Assembly (NCBI RefSeq): GCF_010894435.1
Contig: NZ_JAAIXZ010000006.1
Location: 496,001 to 560,000, forward strand
Direction of reading: 5' to 3'
Length of the DNA: 64,000 nt
DNA from: Pyxidicoccus trucidator
GTDB taxonomy: Bacteria > Myxococcota > Myxococcia > Myxococcales > Myxococcaceae
This document shows, piece by piece, positions 34,506 to 43,934 of the stretch (position 1 is the first letter of the stretch; each line of letters starts with the position of its first letter). A program made the position numbers and the translations under genes. The notes under the pieces are model-generated. The model was not told the DNA's origin. It saw only the letters and a program-made list of their open reading frames with translations, and did not search any database.

Positions 34506-34687
34506 GCGTTCCCCTGAGGTATGGTTGTGCGACGTGGCCTGAATTGAATGGTGATTCAGGTCTCATGAGCACTATCGACCCGCCACGGGTCGGTCAAGAA
34601 CCATGCGGGCTTTTCCGCATATTGCTTGAATTCAAGAATTGGTCGTGACACACGGGCGCTCACTCCCACTCCGAGAGCGAGGCAACG
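34506..34687. promoter_or_regulatory. AT-rich divergent region with two palindromes
   Basis: This 182-base spacer is clearly more AT-rich than its surroundings. It contains CCTGAAT-N9-ATTCAGG (34538-34560) and the perfect palindrome CTTGAATTCAAG (34625-34636). Both share the GAATT core and could be binding sites for one regulator of the two flanking lipoprotein genes. No regulator is adjacent. Confidence 0.4.
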
Positions 34688-35677
34688 ATGCGTCACGCGC
34701 TGATGAAGATGTGGACCGTGCTACCGGTGGCCGTGCTGGCCGCCTGTGGAAACGTGGCTGGCGGCGACAAGCCAGCGCAGGCGGTGGAGCAGAGCACGCA
34801 GGCCGTGCTGTATGTGCCGCCCACGCCGACGAGCGGAAACATCTATGAGAACACCACGTATCTGGGCCCGGTGAGCCTGGGCAGCTCCGTGCAGACGTAC
34901 TTCACCCAGAACCCCCAGTACTACTCGTTCAAGGTGACGGTGCCGGGCTCACTCGTCGCCCGCTTCGAGGTCACCCACGGGGGCAGCTCCATGAACCTGG
35001 ACACCGGCCTGCTGGTGTACGGGCCCCGGAACACGAGCGGCAGCTATGGCGCATCCCCGCGCGCCCAGGACGACAACTACGGCTATGGCGACCTGAGCAG
35101 GATTGACTCGGTGTCCCTGACGGCCGGTGAGTACCTCGTCGTGGTGAGCTCGGGCAGCGGCTCGGGCAAGCAGTTCCGGTTGCACTCCGCGTGCCTGAGC
35201 GGCGCGTGCCCCACGCCCCCGTCCACCTCGGACACGTCTGGCGTCTCGCTGGCCCTGTCCGAGCAGTCCCTCACCGCGCAGCTCGAGGCGACGCTCGAGG
35301 CCGGCAACGACGTGCGTGACTGGACCGAGGGCTCGCTGCGCCGCTTCGACTTCGCCTGGCCGTACACGAGCCAGCCGACGCTCACCCAGGCGGACAGTGC
35401 GGTGATGGCGCTGCAGGAGTACAGCGCGTACGGCGCGGATGACGCCATCGCGCTCAGCTACTCCCAGGCCCAGGCCTATCTGTACTCGGAGTTCGCGCCC
35501 CTGCACCCGCAGATCCTCGCGGCCTATGGGAATGGCACGGAGAACGTGCAGGTGGCGACGCGCTACCACTCCTACCTGGTGGCCCCTGGCGCCTCCGGCT
35601 GGTTCCGCCTCTTCGTCATCCTCTTCCCCGTGTCCAAGAAGGTCATCGTCTTCGAGCAGACCGGCTACGAGGTCTGA
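34688..35677 (+). CDS. lipoprotein with PPC-like domain
   Basis: The 329-residue lipoprotein (VLAAC, Cys20) has an N-terminal domain (about 50-165) that resembles the bacterial pre-peptidase C-terminal (PPC) beta-sandwich: YYSFKVTVPGSLVARFEVTH, MNLDTGLLVYGP, LTAGEYLVVVSSG. A second domain of about 145 residues ends with FVILFPVSKKVIVFEQTGYEV and is unrecognised. PPC modules usually accompany secreted proteases, but no protease domain is present here. ATG 34688 follows GAGCGAGG. Confidence 0.6.
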   Translation: MRHALMKMWTVLPVAVLAACGNVAGGDKPAQAVEQSTQAVLYVPPTPTSGNIYENTTYLGPVSLGSSVQTYFTQNPQYYSFKVTVPGSLVARFEVTHGGSSMNLDTGLLVYGPRNTSGSYGASPRAQDDNYGYGDLSRIDSVSLTAGEYLVVVSSGSGSGKQFRLHSACLSGACPTPPSTSDTSGVSLALSEQSLTAQLEATLEAGNDVRDWTEGSLRRFDFAWPYTSQPTLTQADSAVMALQEYSAYGADDAIALSYSQAQAYLYSEFAPLHPQILAAYGNGTENVQVATRYHSYLVAPGASGWFRLFVILFPVSKKVIVFEQTGYEV

Positions 35678-35705
35678 GCCCGTCGTCTCCAGATCGAGAG
35701 TTCTG

Positions 35706-35744
35706 GCACCGGTGCTCCCGCGAGGGAGGCCGGTGCTTTTTCTT
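35706..35744 (+). terminator. intrinsic terminator
   Basis: GCACCGG and CCGGTGC, extended inward by CTCCC/GGGAG around GCGA, are followed by TTTTTCTT. This is the best-formed rho-independent terminator in the window and ends the PPC-type lipoprotein gene. Confidence 0.85.
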
Positions 35745-35780
35745 GTCGACCGGTTGCCGTGCCATTCTCGTGGCACCCCT

Positions 35781-36836
35781 ATGGCTCCAAGCACGCGTCC
35801 CCTCTTCCTCCCCGAGCTCGTGCGCATCAAGCCGGGTGCGCTCGACCGCCTCGGCGTCTACCTGGCACGGGCCGGGCACCGCCGCGTCGGCTTGCTGGTG
35901 AGCGCTGGCTTGCAGCCCGTGCTGGGCCAGCGCCTGGAGTCCAGCCTCGCGCGCGAGGGCATCACCCTCGTGGGGCGGGTGGAAGTGGACGAGGCGAGCT
36001 TCGAGCGCGCGTCCGCGCTGTTCACCGCCCTGCCCTCGGGCTGTCAGGCCATTGTCGGGTTCGGCGGCGGGCGGGCGCTGGACGTGGCCAAGTACGTGGC
36101 CTTCCTCGCGGGCCTCCCCTACCTCGCCGTCCCCACATCCCTGTCGAATGACGGCTTCTGCAGCCCCCAGTCGAGCCTCACTCAAGCGGGGCATCGCCGC
36201 TCGCTGCGGGCGGTGATGCCGTCGGGCGTGGTCGTCGACACGGAGGTCTGCCTCCACGCGCCGGACCCGCTCTGGTGGTCTGGCATTGGCGACCTCGTCG
36301 CGAAGGTGACGGCCATCGCCGACTGGAAGCGGGCGTTCCATGCGCGAGGGACGCCGGTGAATGACTTCGCGGCGCTGCTCTCGGACGCCACCGTGTTCCA
36401 GTTCATGGCGAGGCCGGTGAAGGACGTGGAGGGCATCCGCCTCCTGGCGACGTCGCTGATGCTGAATGGGATTGCGATGGAGGTGAGCGGCTCGTCACGC
36501 CCGGCGAGCGGCAGCGAGCACCTGTTGTCCCACGCGCTGGACTCGGTGTCCGCGCGCCCCCGCCTCCACGGCTTGCAGGTCGGGGTGGCCACGTATGTCG
36601 TCAGCCGCCTGCAAGGCCAGGGCACGGAGCGCGTGGCCTCCGTGCTGGACGCCACCGGCTTCTGGCGGGGCATCACCGCGGACCCGTTCTCCCGCCGCGA
36701 GTGGCTGGAAGCCGTCCGCCTCGCCCCGTCGTTGAAGGACGACTTCTACACGGTGCTCTCGTCGAGGGACTGCGCGCCGGAGGTTGAAGACCTCCTGCGC
36801 ACGGACCCGCGGCTGACCGGGTGCTTCATCGACTGA
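35781..36836 (+). CDS. egsA: sn-glycerol-1-phosphate dehydrogenase family
   Basis: The 351-residue enzyme belongs to the iron-containing/dehydroquinate-synthase-like superfamily and matches G1P dehydrogenase (EgsA/AraM). The family reduces dihydroxyacetone phosphate to sn-glycerol-1-phosphate with NAD(P)H. The nucleotide loop GGGRALDVAKY is at 95-105, PTSLSNDGFCSP at 118-129, and the metal ligands appear as D171 (GIGD), H247 (SGSEH) and H263 (RLHG). In Archaea this enzyme sets the ether-lipid backbone stereochemistry; in bacteria it is sporadic. Here it is isolated, with no prenyl-glyceryl-phosphate synthase next to it. ATG 35781 is preferred; the upstream frame crosses a terminator. Confidence 0.85.
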   Translation: MAPSTRPLFLPELVRIKPGALDRLGVYLARAGHRRVGLLVSAGLQPVLGQRLESSLAREGITLVGRVEVDEASFERASALFTALPSGCQAIVGFGGGRALDVAKYVAFLAGLPYLAVPTSLSNDGFCSPQSSLTQAGHRRSLRAVMPSGVVVDTEVCLHAPDPLWWSGIGDLVAKVTAIADWKRAFHARGTPVNDFAALLSDATVFQFMARPVKDVEGIRLLATSLMLNGIAMEVSGSSRPASGSEHLLSHALDSVSARPRLHGLQVGVATYVVSRLQGQGTERVASVLDATGFWRGITADPFSRREWLEAVRLAPSLKDDFYTVLSSRDCAPEVEDLLRTDPRLTGCFID

Positions 36837-37001
36837 GGGCGCCTCACTCCAGCGCGAGAATCGTCAGGCGCTTCGGGCCCTTCCCAGCGCCCGGCCCCCT
36901 GGCATTCCCCTACTCAAACCCTCCGTGGGGAAGATTTCGCGCGCCCTCCGTTCGTCTCCCAGCGACTCCCCCCGAACCCGGGGCCGCACTGGAGACACCA
37001 C

Positions 37002-38522
37002 GTGAACACCCTGCACGAGCGGAAATGGATGGCCCTGCTGGGCGCCACGGCCCTGACCCTGGCGAGCGGCTGCGGCACGGACGGGCTGGAGCCCGAGACG
37101 GCCCCCTCTCTCGCCGACCTGACGGAGACGGCCGAGGACCTCCACCCCGAGCGCCGTGGCATTGGCGTCCTGCCCGAGATGGTGCCCGCCGGCCCCACGG
37201 CCCAGCTCATCACCGTGGACCCGCGCCGCTCACTGGTGGTGACGGACCAGGCCGTCCTCAGCGGCTTCTCCTTCTCACTCTTCATGAGTCAGCTCGTCGC
37301 CAGCAGCGGAGTCGCCACGACGGAGCTGGACCTCTTCCAGCGGTGGTGGGACACGGCGCGGCCCTCCCCGGGGCTGGGAAGCGGCGCGCACTGCGACACC
37401 CTGGGCATCGCCAACATGAACGGCTTCCCCTACACCTGCCCTCGCAAGGAGGGAGACCAGGCGCTGGTGGACCCCTTCATCAATCCCACCACCAATCCCA
37501 ACGCGTACATCCCCATCGGCCTGTTCAACCGCTTCGACCTGGCGTCCACCCGGGGCGCTGACTGCGGCGAGTACCGCATCGCCTATGCGAGGCGCTCGGG
37601 CATCACCAACGCGAGCGACCGCAACCTCGTCATCTTCGAGGCCGTGCTGCCCAACCCCACGCCCTCGAAGGGGCTGGAGGGCTGCCGTCCCGTCGCGGAC
37701 TTCTGGGCCGGCCTCTCGACGGACCCCGACCCGATTTCGCGCGCCTCGAAGCTGCGGACGTTCTACTTCATCGGGCTCCCGGGCTTCATGCCGGTGGTGC
37801 ACATCGACAACTACGGCAACCGGACCACGGGCTCCACCGGGCAGGTCCGCTCCAACCAGTTCATGCAGACCAGCTGGCTGCTGCGCGAGTTCGAGGTGCG
37901 CAAGGAGTGCCGCGCCCTCGTCCCCTGCACGCTGCGCTTCCTCCCCGTGACGGTGAAGACCAACCCGGGCGGCACGCTCTTCAACCCGGCCTCCGTGCAC
38001 TCCGAGGCCCCCACCTTCCAGAACACGTCCTTCCCCGGCCAGGTGTCGAGGCTGGCCGTCAACGACCTCAACCTCTTCACGATGTTCACCTCGGACGTCC
38101 ACAACAGCGGCCAGAGTGACGCGCAGCACGCGACGGAGAACCGCTACGTCACCCAGTTCGGCGTGGCGCCCAGCGCCTTCCGCACCAACATCCAGGCGAA
38201 GCTGATGGCCATTGGCAGCACGCTCACGCCTGACCAGATCGTGGCCCGCGCGCAGGTCCAGTCGTGCGCCGGCTGCCACCAGCTCAGCAACGGCGCCAAC
38301 CTGGGCGGTGGCCTCATCTGGCCCTCCTCGCAGCGCTTCACGCACGTGTCCGAGTCGACGGAGCCAGGCCCCGACGGCGCGCGCCACCGCATCTCCCCGG
38401 CGCTCACCAACGTCTTCATCCCCCACCGCCAGGCCGTCTTCGAGACGTTCGTCAACGCCTCGTGCGGCGACACGGTGTGCAACGCCTGGGAGTCCAGCAC
38501 CTTCTGCCCTGCTGACTGCTGA
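37002..38522 (+). CDS. lipoprotein with one c-type heme motif
   Basis: The 506-residue lipoprotein (LASGC, Cys about 24) has a large unrecognised N-terminal region and a single CxxCH heme-attachment motif, CAGCH at 422-426, in the context AQVQSCAGCHQLSNGANLGGG. A C-terminal Cys cluster (CGDTVC...CPADC) resembles the secretion-type tail seen in other myxobacterial exported proteins. This suggests an extracytoplasmic mono-heme protein, but heme binding is inferred only. The GTG start at 37002 has CTGGAGA upstream. It meets its convergent neighbour with three bases between stops. Confidence 0.6.
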   Translation: MNTLHERKWMALLGATALTLASGCGTDGLEPETAPSLADLTETAEDLHPERRGIGVLPEMVPAGPTAQLITVDPRRSLVVTDQAVLSGFSFSLFMSQLVASSGVATTELDLFQRWWDTARPSPGLGSGAHCDTLGIANMNGFPYTCPRKEGDQALVDPFINPTTNPNAYIPIGLFNRFDLASTRGADCGEYRIAYARRSGITNASDRNLVIFEAVLPNPTPSKGLEGCRPVADFWAGLSTDPDPISRASKLRTFYFIGLPGFMPVVHIDNYGNRTTGSTGQVRSNQFMQTSWLLREFEVRKECRALVPCTLRFLPVTVKTNPGGTLFNPASVHSEAPTFQNTSFPGQVSRLAVNDLNLFTMFTSDVHNSGQSDAQHATENRYVTQFGVAPSAFRTNIQAKLMAIGSTLTPDQIVARAQVQSCAGCHQLSNGANLGGGLIWPSSQRFTHVSESTEPGPDGARHRISPALTNVFIPHRQAVFETFVNASCGDTVCNAWESSTFCPADC

Positions 38523-38525
38523 CCT

Positions 38526-40109
38526 TCAGCGCAGGTCCAGGGTGAGGCCCCCGAAGGTCATGTTCGCCCGCTGGCCCCCATCGCCCGCGTGCGTCATGGG
38601 GGCCTCCGCCAGTCCCACCGCCACCACCCTACCCGCCTCCGCGTCGACACCCAGCAGGTGGAAGTGGCGGTCCCCTCCGTCGAGCGGCAGGCTCCGCGTC
38701 CTCACGCGCCCGCCGTCGAAGGAGACGAGGGCCAGCAGCGGGCCAGCGCCACGGCTGATGCTCATGCCCCCGCTCCAGCGATCCCATCCCGTCGCTCCCG
38801 CGGCAAGCAGACCCTGGTCCGTCCAGCGCACGGACGAGAAGTGGTCCGCGCGCTCGCCTCCCACGTAACTCTCGAAGCGCAGCGCTCCGGAGCGCCGCTC
38901 GAGCACCGCCACGTAGCCGTCATACGGCGCCATGTTCGCATCGGCCCCGGGGAACGGCGGGTAGTAGTCGATGCCGTCGCTGGCGTTGCGGCGCACGGCG
39001 GTGCCGGCGAGCGCAACCGCCCCTCCCCGCGTCGCCAGGTCGAACACGACGAACTCGGCCACGGCGGCGGGCACGAACGAGTGCGTCCCCTCGCGCTCAC
39101 CGGTGGGCGAGAAGGCGGTGAAGGCAAAGGGCTGGTACTCGGTGTCCATGGGCGACGTGACGTCCTCGCCCAGGAGGCACTCCAGCCGCGTCGGCGTCTG
39201 GAAGGTCTCGCTCGACGCGAGGCACCGTTGCGTGTTCCACGTGCGGCCCACCACCACCGAGCCGTCGCCGTCCACCGCGAGCAGCGGCCGGAACGGCGCC
39301 TCCCGCCAGCGGAACTCGTCGTAGGCCCAGGCCGAAGGGTCCACCCGGTGCCTGCCATCCACGAGGCGCGTCCACTGCTCGACGTAGCCTGTCCCCAGCC
39401 AGGCCAGCGCCATCGCTCCGGACACCAGGTCCGACGGCGGCAGCTCGGGCGTCGGTGGGGGCTCGTCCACGAAGGTGAGGAAGGCCACGACGAGGCTCTC
39501 TCCACGGGCTTCCGTACGGAGCCAGCCGTCGGTGAGCGCATGCGCCGGCCGGGACGTCATGCGGAACGGCCGGGGAGGCAGGTCCGTGCCCAGGTCTCCC
39601 ACCGGCAACTTCGTGGGCTCCGGAAGCGGATGCCGCGCCAGGACCTCGCCCTGATACGAGAACCGGACCAGGTCATACCCCCCGCGCTCCGCGTCGGTGC
39701 GCACCACCCCCAGCGTCACCTCGCCCGAGGGGTGGACCGCGAAGTCGCTGAAGTGCTCCCCGGGCGCCTCCGTCACCGCCCAGACCTCGCTGGACGCGGG
39801 CGAGTACACGGCGAGCCGTCGCGTGGACCGGAGGTCCGTGTGTCGGGTGGTCTCCAGGACAAAGGTCCGGCTTCCGGACAGCCTGGCCTTGAGCCCGGCC
39901 CATCCGGCGCCACGGGACACCACCCGGTGCGACAGCGAGCCCTGGTCGAAGGTCTGGTCGAGCCCCGGCGGCGGAACGGGACAGCCGGGCTCGCAGGGGC
40001 CTTGCACCTCCGCATCCCCGCATGCGGCCACGAGCGCACCCAGACAGAGGAGGCGGGTGGCACGGAGCCACCTGCGCCAGGAACGGGGTTCAGTCGAATG
40101 AAGCTTCAT
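38526..40109 (-). CDS. large lipoprotein with repeated beta segments, unknown
   Basis: The 527-residue lipoprotein (ALVAAC, Cys about 30) has an early Cys-rich bit (CEPGCPVPPPG). The mature region is full of strand-turn-strand segments (FSDFAVHPSGEVTLGV, PLLAVDGDGSVVVGRTW, DGYVAVLERRSGALRFESYVGG, GLLAAGATGWDRW). The spacing of these suggests a beta-propeller of the SBBP/Kelch-like kind. No catalytic site is recognised. ATG 40109 or 40118 can be the start. Its 5' end is close to, and divergent from, the ATP-grasp gene. Confidence 0.6.
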   Translation of the reverse strand: MKLHSTEPRSWRRWLRATRLLCLGALVAACGDAEVQGPCEPGCPVPPPGLDQTFDQGSLSHRVVSRGAGWAGLKARLSGSRTFVLETTRHTDLRSTRRLAVYSPASSEVWAVTEAPGEHFSDFAVHPSGEVTLGVVRTDAERGGYDLVRFSYQGEVLARHPLPEPTKLPVGDLGTDLPPRPFRMTSRPAHALTDGWLRTEARGESLVVAFLTFVDEPPPTPELPPSDLVSGAMALAWLGTGYVEQWTRLVDGRHRVDPSAWAYDEFRWREAPFRPLLAVDGDGSVVVGRTWNTQRCLASSETFQTPTRLECLLGEDVTSPMDTEYQPFAFTAFSPTGEREGTHSFVPAAVAEFVVFDLATRGGAVALAGTAVRRNASDGIDYYPPFPGADANMAPYDGYVAVLERRSGALRFESYVGGERADHFSSVRWTDQGLLAAGATGWDRWSGGMSISRGAGPLLALVSFDGGRVRTRSLPLDGGDRHFHLLGVDAEAGRVVAVGLAEAPMTHAGDGGQRANMTFGGLTLDLR

Positions 40110-40218
40110 GGCATCCATACGTACTGGCAGTGTCGCCCGGGTTGCGCACGTCTGGCCAACGTCAGCCACCCGCGCGCACGTGCGTCCGGGGCTCACATCT
40201 CCCACCGAGGCGCGGCAC

Positions 40219-40986
40219 ATGCACTGGGTCGTCCAGGACAATCTGTTCAACGAGCGCGGCTTCCACACCCTGATGCAGGTGCTGGAGCGCGGTGGCATCC
40301 CACACACCCTGGTGAAGGTCATTCCGTTCGACGGGGGCGTGGAGCCGGCGGTCGACGTGTCCGGTCCCGTCATCGTGATGGGCTCCCTCACGCTGACCCG
40401 GTATGCGAAGCGACGAGGCTGGGTGCCGGGCGCCTTCATCAACGACAACTTCGACTTCCGCGCCTGGCGCGAGCACCTGGGCGAGCACCTGCTGAACGCG
40501 GGGGCCCGCGTCAGCCGCTTCGCCGACGTCGCGCCGGTGGACGGGCCCTTCTTCATCCGCCCCTGCCTGGACGACAAGTCCTTCTCGGGAATGGTCACCA
40601 CCTGGGAGGACTTCGTCGCCTGGCGTGACAGCGTCCTGGGGCTCGGTGGGGACACCTCCGTCAGTGCCGACACCTGGGTGGCGGTCAGCGCGCCGAAGCA
40701 CCTCCAGCGCGAGTACCGCATGGTCGTCGTGGACGGCCGTGTCATCACCGGCACGCGCTACAAGCTCGGAGACCGCGTCGTGGCCTCGGCCGAGGTGGAG
40801 CCGGAGGTGTACGCCTTCACCCAGGCCATGGCCGACCGCTGGTCTCCGGACCGGGCCTACGCGCTCGACGTCTTCATGCACGACGACGGCCTGTACGTCG
40901 GGGAGATCAACAACCTCAACTCGGCGGGCTTCTACGCCTACGACGTCGCGAAGATGGTGGAGGCCATTGAGGCCATGCCCTGGTGA
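40219..40986 (+). CDS. ATP-grasp domain protein
   Basis: The 255-residue cytoplasmic protein resembles the compact ATP-grasp (DUF4343-type) family. FFIRPCLDDKSFSG carries the conserved Lys for ATP, REYRMVVVDGRVITGTRYKLG is the central strand pair, and ALDVFMHDDGLYVGEINNLNSAGFY is the metal-binding acidic end with Glu and Asn. ATP-grasp enzymes ligate a carboxylate to an amine or thiol through an acyl-phosphate. The substrate is unknown; these stand-alone members are often found near peptide-modification or defence genes, not seen here. ATG 40219 with GAGG upstream is chosen over the longer ATG 40108 frame. Confidence 0.7.
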   Translation: MHWVVQDNLFNERGFHTLMQVLERGGIPHTLVKVIPFDGGVEPAVDVSGPVIVMGSLTLTRYAKRRGWVPGAFINDNFDFRAWREHLGEHLLNAGARVSRFADVAPVDGPFFIRPCLDDKSFSGMVTTWEDFVAWRDSVLGLGGDTSVSADTWVAVSAPKHLQREYRMVVVDGRVITGTRYKLGDRVVASAEVEPEVYAFTQAMADRWSPDRAYALDVFMHDDGLYVGEINNLNSAGFYAYDVAKMVEAIEAMPW

Positions 40987-40992
40987 CGCCAC

Positions 40993-41018
40993 GAGGAGGG
41001 GAGGCCCCTCCCCTCCTC
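40993..41018. terminator. hairpin after the ATP-grasp gene
   Basis: GAGGAGGGGAG and CTCCCCTCCTC form a perfect 11-bp stem with the loop GCCC, seven bases after the stop at 40986. There is no T tract. Confidence 0.65.
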
Positions 41019-41157
41019 CTGGGTCTCGAAGTGCTGAAACATGAAAAACAAGAAATTCAACGAACAGCTAAAAATACAATGAACTCATAGCTTCCGCTTG
41101 AAAACGGAATTCCTCATGTGTCATGAAAGCCTTTCTTCTTCGGAAAGGTCGTGCCTT

Positions 41158-43383
41158 TTGAGCAATCGATTCCTGAGGACGTTCTGCGCGGCGTGGGTTG
41201 GCGCCGGTCTTGTTGCCTGCGGCTCGGTACAGCCGGAGTCGGAGCAGGCGCAGGTCTCGGGTGAGGCGAAGGACGCCGACATCCAGGCCGCGCTGACCCG
41301 CTTCCCCGGGGCCGAGGTGCTGGGCCGCGATGGCGAGGTGCCCTACTTCATCCGTGGCGACCTGGGCCGACTGTCCACCGTGTCCTCGCAGCTGGCCCGC
41401 GAGGACCGGGGCGAGGCGGCGCGCGCGTCGCTGGGTGACATCGCCGCGGCCTTCCGCCTGCGCAACGACGAGCTGGTCTTCCGGCGCGCCTCCGTGGACG
41501 CCGAGGGCCACAAGCACCTGCGCTTCCGCCAGCTCCTGCGGGGCATCCCCGTGGTGGGCTCGGAGCTCGTCATCCACGCGGACAAGCAGGGCTTCATCTA
41601 CGCGGCCAACGGCACCGCCCGCGGCCTCAAGGCGGTCTCCACCGAGGCGAAGGTGGCCCCCGAGGCAGCGCTGAAGGCGGCCGAGCTGGGCTCCGGCGCG
41701 GCCAAGGCCACCGCCAGCGGCCCCGCCACCCTGGTCTTCGTGTACCCCGACGGCTCCGACGAGCCGCGGCTGGCCTGGCAGGTGCGCGTCCTCGGTGAGC
41801 GGGAGACGATGGCCGCCGACGACCTCGTCTACGTGGATGCTCAGCGCGGCGGCGTCGTGGCCCTCCACCCGCAGCTCCACTCGGCCCTCAACCGCCGCGT
41901 GCACAGCGCGAACAACGGCACGTCCACGCCGGGCACCCTGCGCCGCAGCGAGGGCCAGGCCGCCACGGGTGATGCCCACATCGACATGAACTACGACCAG
42001 CTGGGCGTGACGTACAACTGCTACAACACGCTCTTCGGCCGCGACTCGTACGACAACGCCGGCGCGGCGCTCATCAGCACCGTGCACTACAGCACCAACT
42101 ACGTGAACGCCTACTGGGACGGCACGCAGATGGTGTACGGCGACGGCAACGGCGTGGACTCCATCGAGCTGGGCAAGGACCTGGACGTCACGGTCCACGA
42201 GCTGACCCACGCGGTGACGGACACCGAGTCGGACCTCATCTACTCGGGTGAGTCCGGCGGCCTCAACGAGTCCATGTCCGACATCTTCGCCGGCGTGTGC
42301 GAGAGCTGGACGCGCGGCTGGGCCACGGACGCGGACGTCTTCAAGGTGGGCGAGGACATCTGGACGCCGGGAATCGCTGGCGACGCCCTCCGCTACATGG
42401 ACGACCCGGCCAACGACGACGTCTCGCTGGACTTCTACGGCGACTACTCGTCGGGCGTGGACGTGCACTACAGCTCGGGCATCAGCAACCTGGTGTTCTC
42501 GCTGCTCTCCAAGGGCGGCACCCACCCGCGCGGGAAGACGAGCATCAACGTGACGGCCATCGGCCCGGAGAAGGCCGGCCGCATCTTCTACAAGGCCAAC
42601 ACGGACCTCTTCACGGCGAGCACCACCTTCGAGCAGGCCAAGACTTACACCATCCAGGCCGCGCAGGCGCTGGGCTACGACGCGGCCACGGTGCAGGCGG
42701 TGACGGACGCGTGGCTCGCCGTGGGCGTGCCTCCTCCGCCTCCGGTGACGACGCCGCTGTCCAACGGCGTGGCGGTGACGGGCCTGTCCGGCAGCTCGGG
42801 CAACAAGAAGTACTACACGCTCGAGGTGCCCGCGGGGCAGACCAGCCTGAAGTTCGAGACCACCGGCAGCTCGGGTGACGCGGACCTGTACGTGCGCTTC
42901 GGCAGCGCGCCCAGCGCCAGCACCTACGACTGCCGTCCGTACACGGGGACCAGCACGGAGGCGTGCACCTTCAACAACCCGGCGGCCGGCACCTGGTACG
43001 TCATGGTGAACGCCTACAGCGCGTACTCGGGCCTGTCGCTCAAGGGCACGTACGGCGGCGGTGGCGGTGGTGGCACTCCGACGACGGAGACGGCCACGGG
43101 CACGGTGACGCGGAATGAGAACGACCGCTTCGGCCCGTACAACGTCGTGCCGGGCACCACCTTCAGCGTGGTGATGACGGGCACGCGCAACCCGAACCTG
43201 TACGTCCGCTTCGGCTCGCAGCCCACCACCAACGCCTACGACTGCCGGCCGAACACGTCCGGCGCCTCGGAGACGTGCACCCTGACGGTTCCCGCGGGCC
43301 AGACGGCCGCGCACGTCATGGTGCGCGGCGGCGGCGCGAACACGGCGACGTACAACCTGACCATCAACTACACGCGGCCGTAG
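41158..43383 (+). CDS. M4 (thermolysin-like) metallopeptidase with two PPC domains
   Basis: The 741-residue secreted protease has an FTP-type propeptide (about 30-230) and an M4 catalytic domain. HELTH (347-351) supplies two zinc ligands and the catalytic Glu348, and E371 in GLNESMSD is the third ligand. The His-containing GVDVHYSSGISN block follows. After a Pro linker come two PPC-type beta domains (about 530-640 and 650-741) with a poly-Gly linker between. It degrades extracellular protein. TTG 41158 is proposed as start because GGAAAGG precedes it and MSNRFLRTF...LVAC is then a standard lipoprotein signal; ATG 41116 and TTG 41098 are alternatives. The upstream 100 bases are AT-rich. Confidence 0.85.
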   Translation: MSNRFLRTFCAAWVGAGLVACGSVQPESEQAQVSGEAKDADIQAALTRFPGAEVLGRDGEVPYFIRGDLGRLSTVSSQLAREDRGEAARASLGDIAAAFRLRNDELVFRRASVDAEGHKHLRFRQLLRGIPVVGSELVIHADKQGFIYAANGTARGLKAVSTEAKVAPEAALKAAELGSGAAKATASGPATLVFVYPDGSDEPRLAWQVRVLGERETMAADDLVYVDAQRGGVVALHPQLHSALNRRVHSANNGTSTPGTLRRSEGQAATGDAHIDMNYDQLGVTYNCYNTLFGRDSYDNAGAALISTVHYSTNYVNAYWDGTQMVYGDGNGVDSIELGKDLDVTVHELTHAVTDTESDLIYSGESGGLNESMSDIFAGVCESWTRGWATDADVFKVGEDIWTPGIAGDALRYMDDPANDDVSLDFYGDYSSGVDVHYSSGISNLVFSLLSKGGTHPRGKTSINVTAIGPEKAGRIFYKANTDLFTASTTFEQAKTYTIQAAQALGYDAATVQAVTDAWLAVGVPPPPPVTTPLSNGVAVTGLSGSSGNKKYYTLEVPAGQTSLKFETTGSSGDADLYVRFGSAPSASTYDCRPYTGTSTEACTFNNPAAGTWYVMVNAYSAYSGLSLKGTYGGGGGGGTPTTETATGTVTRNENDRFGPYNVVPGTTFSVVMTGTRNPNLYVRFGSQPTTNAYDCRPNTSGASETCTLTVPAGQTAAHVMVRGGGANTATYNLTINYTRP

Positions 43384-43410
43384 TCGGGCCTCGGAGTCGA
43401 TGAAGCAAGG

Positions 43411-43440
43411 CGGGCGGCTTCCCCCACGGGAGGCCGCCCG
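43411..43440. terminator. bidirectional hairpin terminator
   Basis: CGGGCGGCTTCCC and GGGAGGCCGCCCG form a 13-bp stem (one G-T pair) around a four-base loop, between the convergent M4 peptidase and TPR genes. Confidence 0.7.
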
Positions 43441-43469
43441 TCGTGTTTGGAGCAGGCGCCCTGCCCCGC

Positions 43470-43934
43470 TCAGCGCGGCGCGACGGAGGCCAGCGCGCGG
43501 TCCAGCGCGGCCGCCTGTTCCTGGACCTCGGCGTCGCCGCCCCGGAGCGCCTTCGCCGCATGGCCGCGCGCGCGCTCCGGGTCCGTCTTCGCCAGGGCCA
43601 TGGCCAGGTGCAGATTCGAACGCGGGTGGTCCGGCCGGGCCGCCAGCACGGGCTCCAGCACCTGCGCGGCCCGCGCGTCCTCGCCCCGCTCCAGCAGGAG
43701 CATCGCCAGGTCGCACGCCGGCTCCGGCTCGGCCGGGGCGCGGGCATTGGCATGCTCCAGCAGCTCCACCGCCCGGCCTCGCTCCCCCGCGAGGTCCAAC
43801 GCGCGGGCCAGCCCGTGCATCACCTCCACGTCGCCAGGGGAAATCAGGAGCGCTTCCTCCAGAAGCCGGCGCCCCTCTCCCACGTCTCCCGCGGCCAACC
43901 GCGCCATCCCATCGCGATAAACGTCTGTTCCCAC
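43470..43934 (-). CDS. small TPR-repeat protein
   Basis: The 154-residue soluble protein consists of about four tetratricopeptide-like helical hairpins, with the pattern A..L...G....A..L...A...P (for example GEGRRLLEEALLISPGDVEVMHGLARALDLAG). TPR proteins mediate protein contacts. It is divergent from the phospholipase A2-like gene, 103 bases away, and could be its partner or chaperone, though divergence alone is weak evidence. Confidence 0.7.
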   Translation of the reverse strand: MGTDVYRDGMARLAAGDVGEGRRLLEEALLISPGDVEVMHGLARALDLAGERGRAVELLEHANARAPAEPEPACDLAMLLLERGEDARAAQVLEPVLAARPDHPRSNLHLAMALAKTDPERARGHAAKALRGGDAEVQEQAAALDRALASVAPR

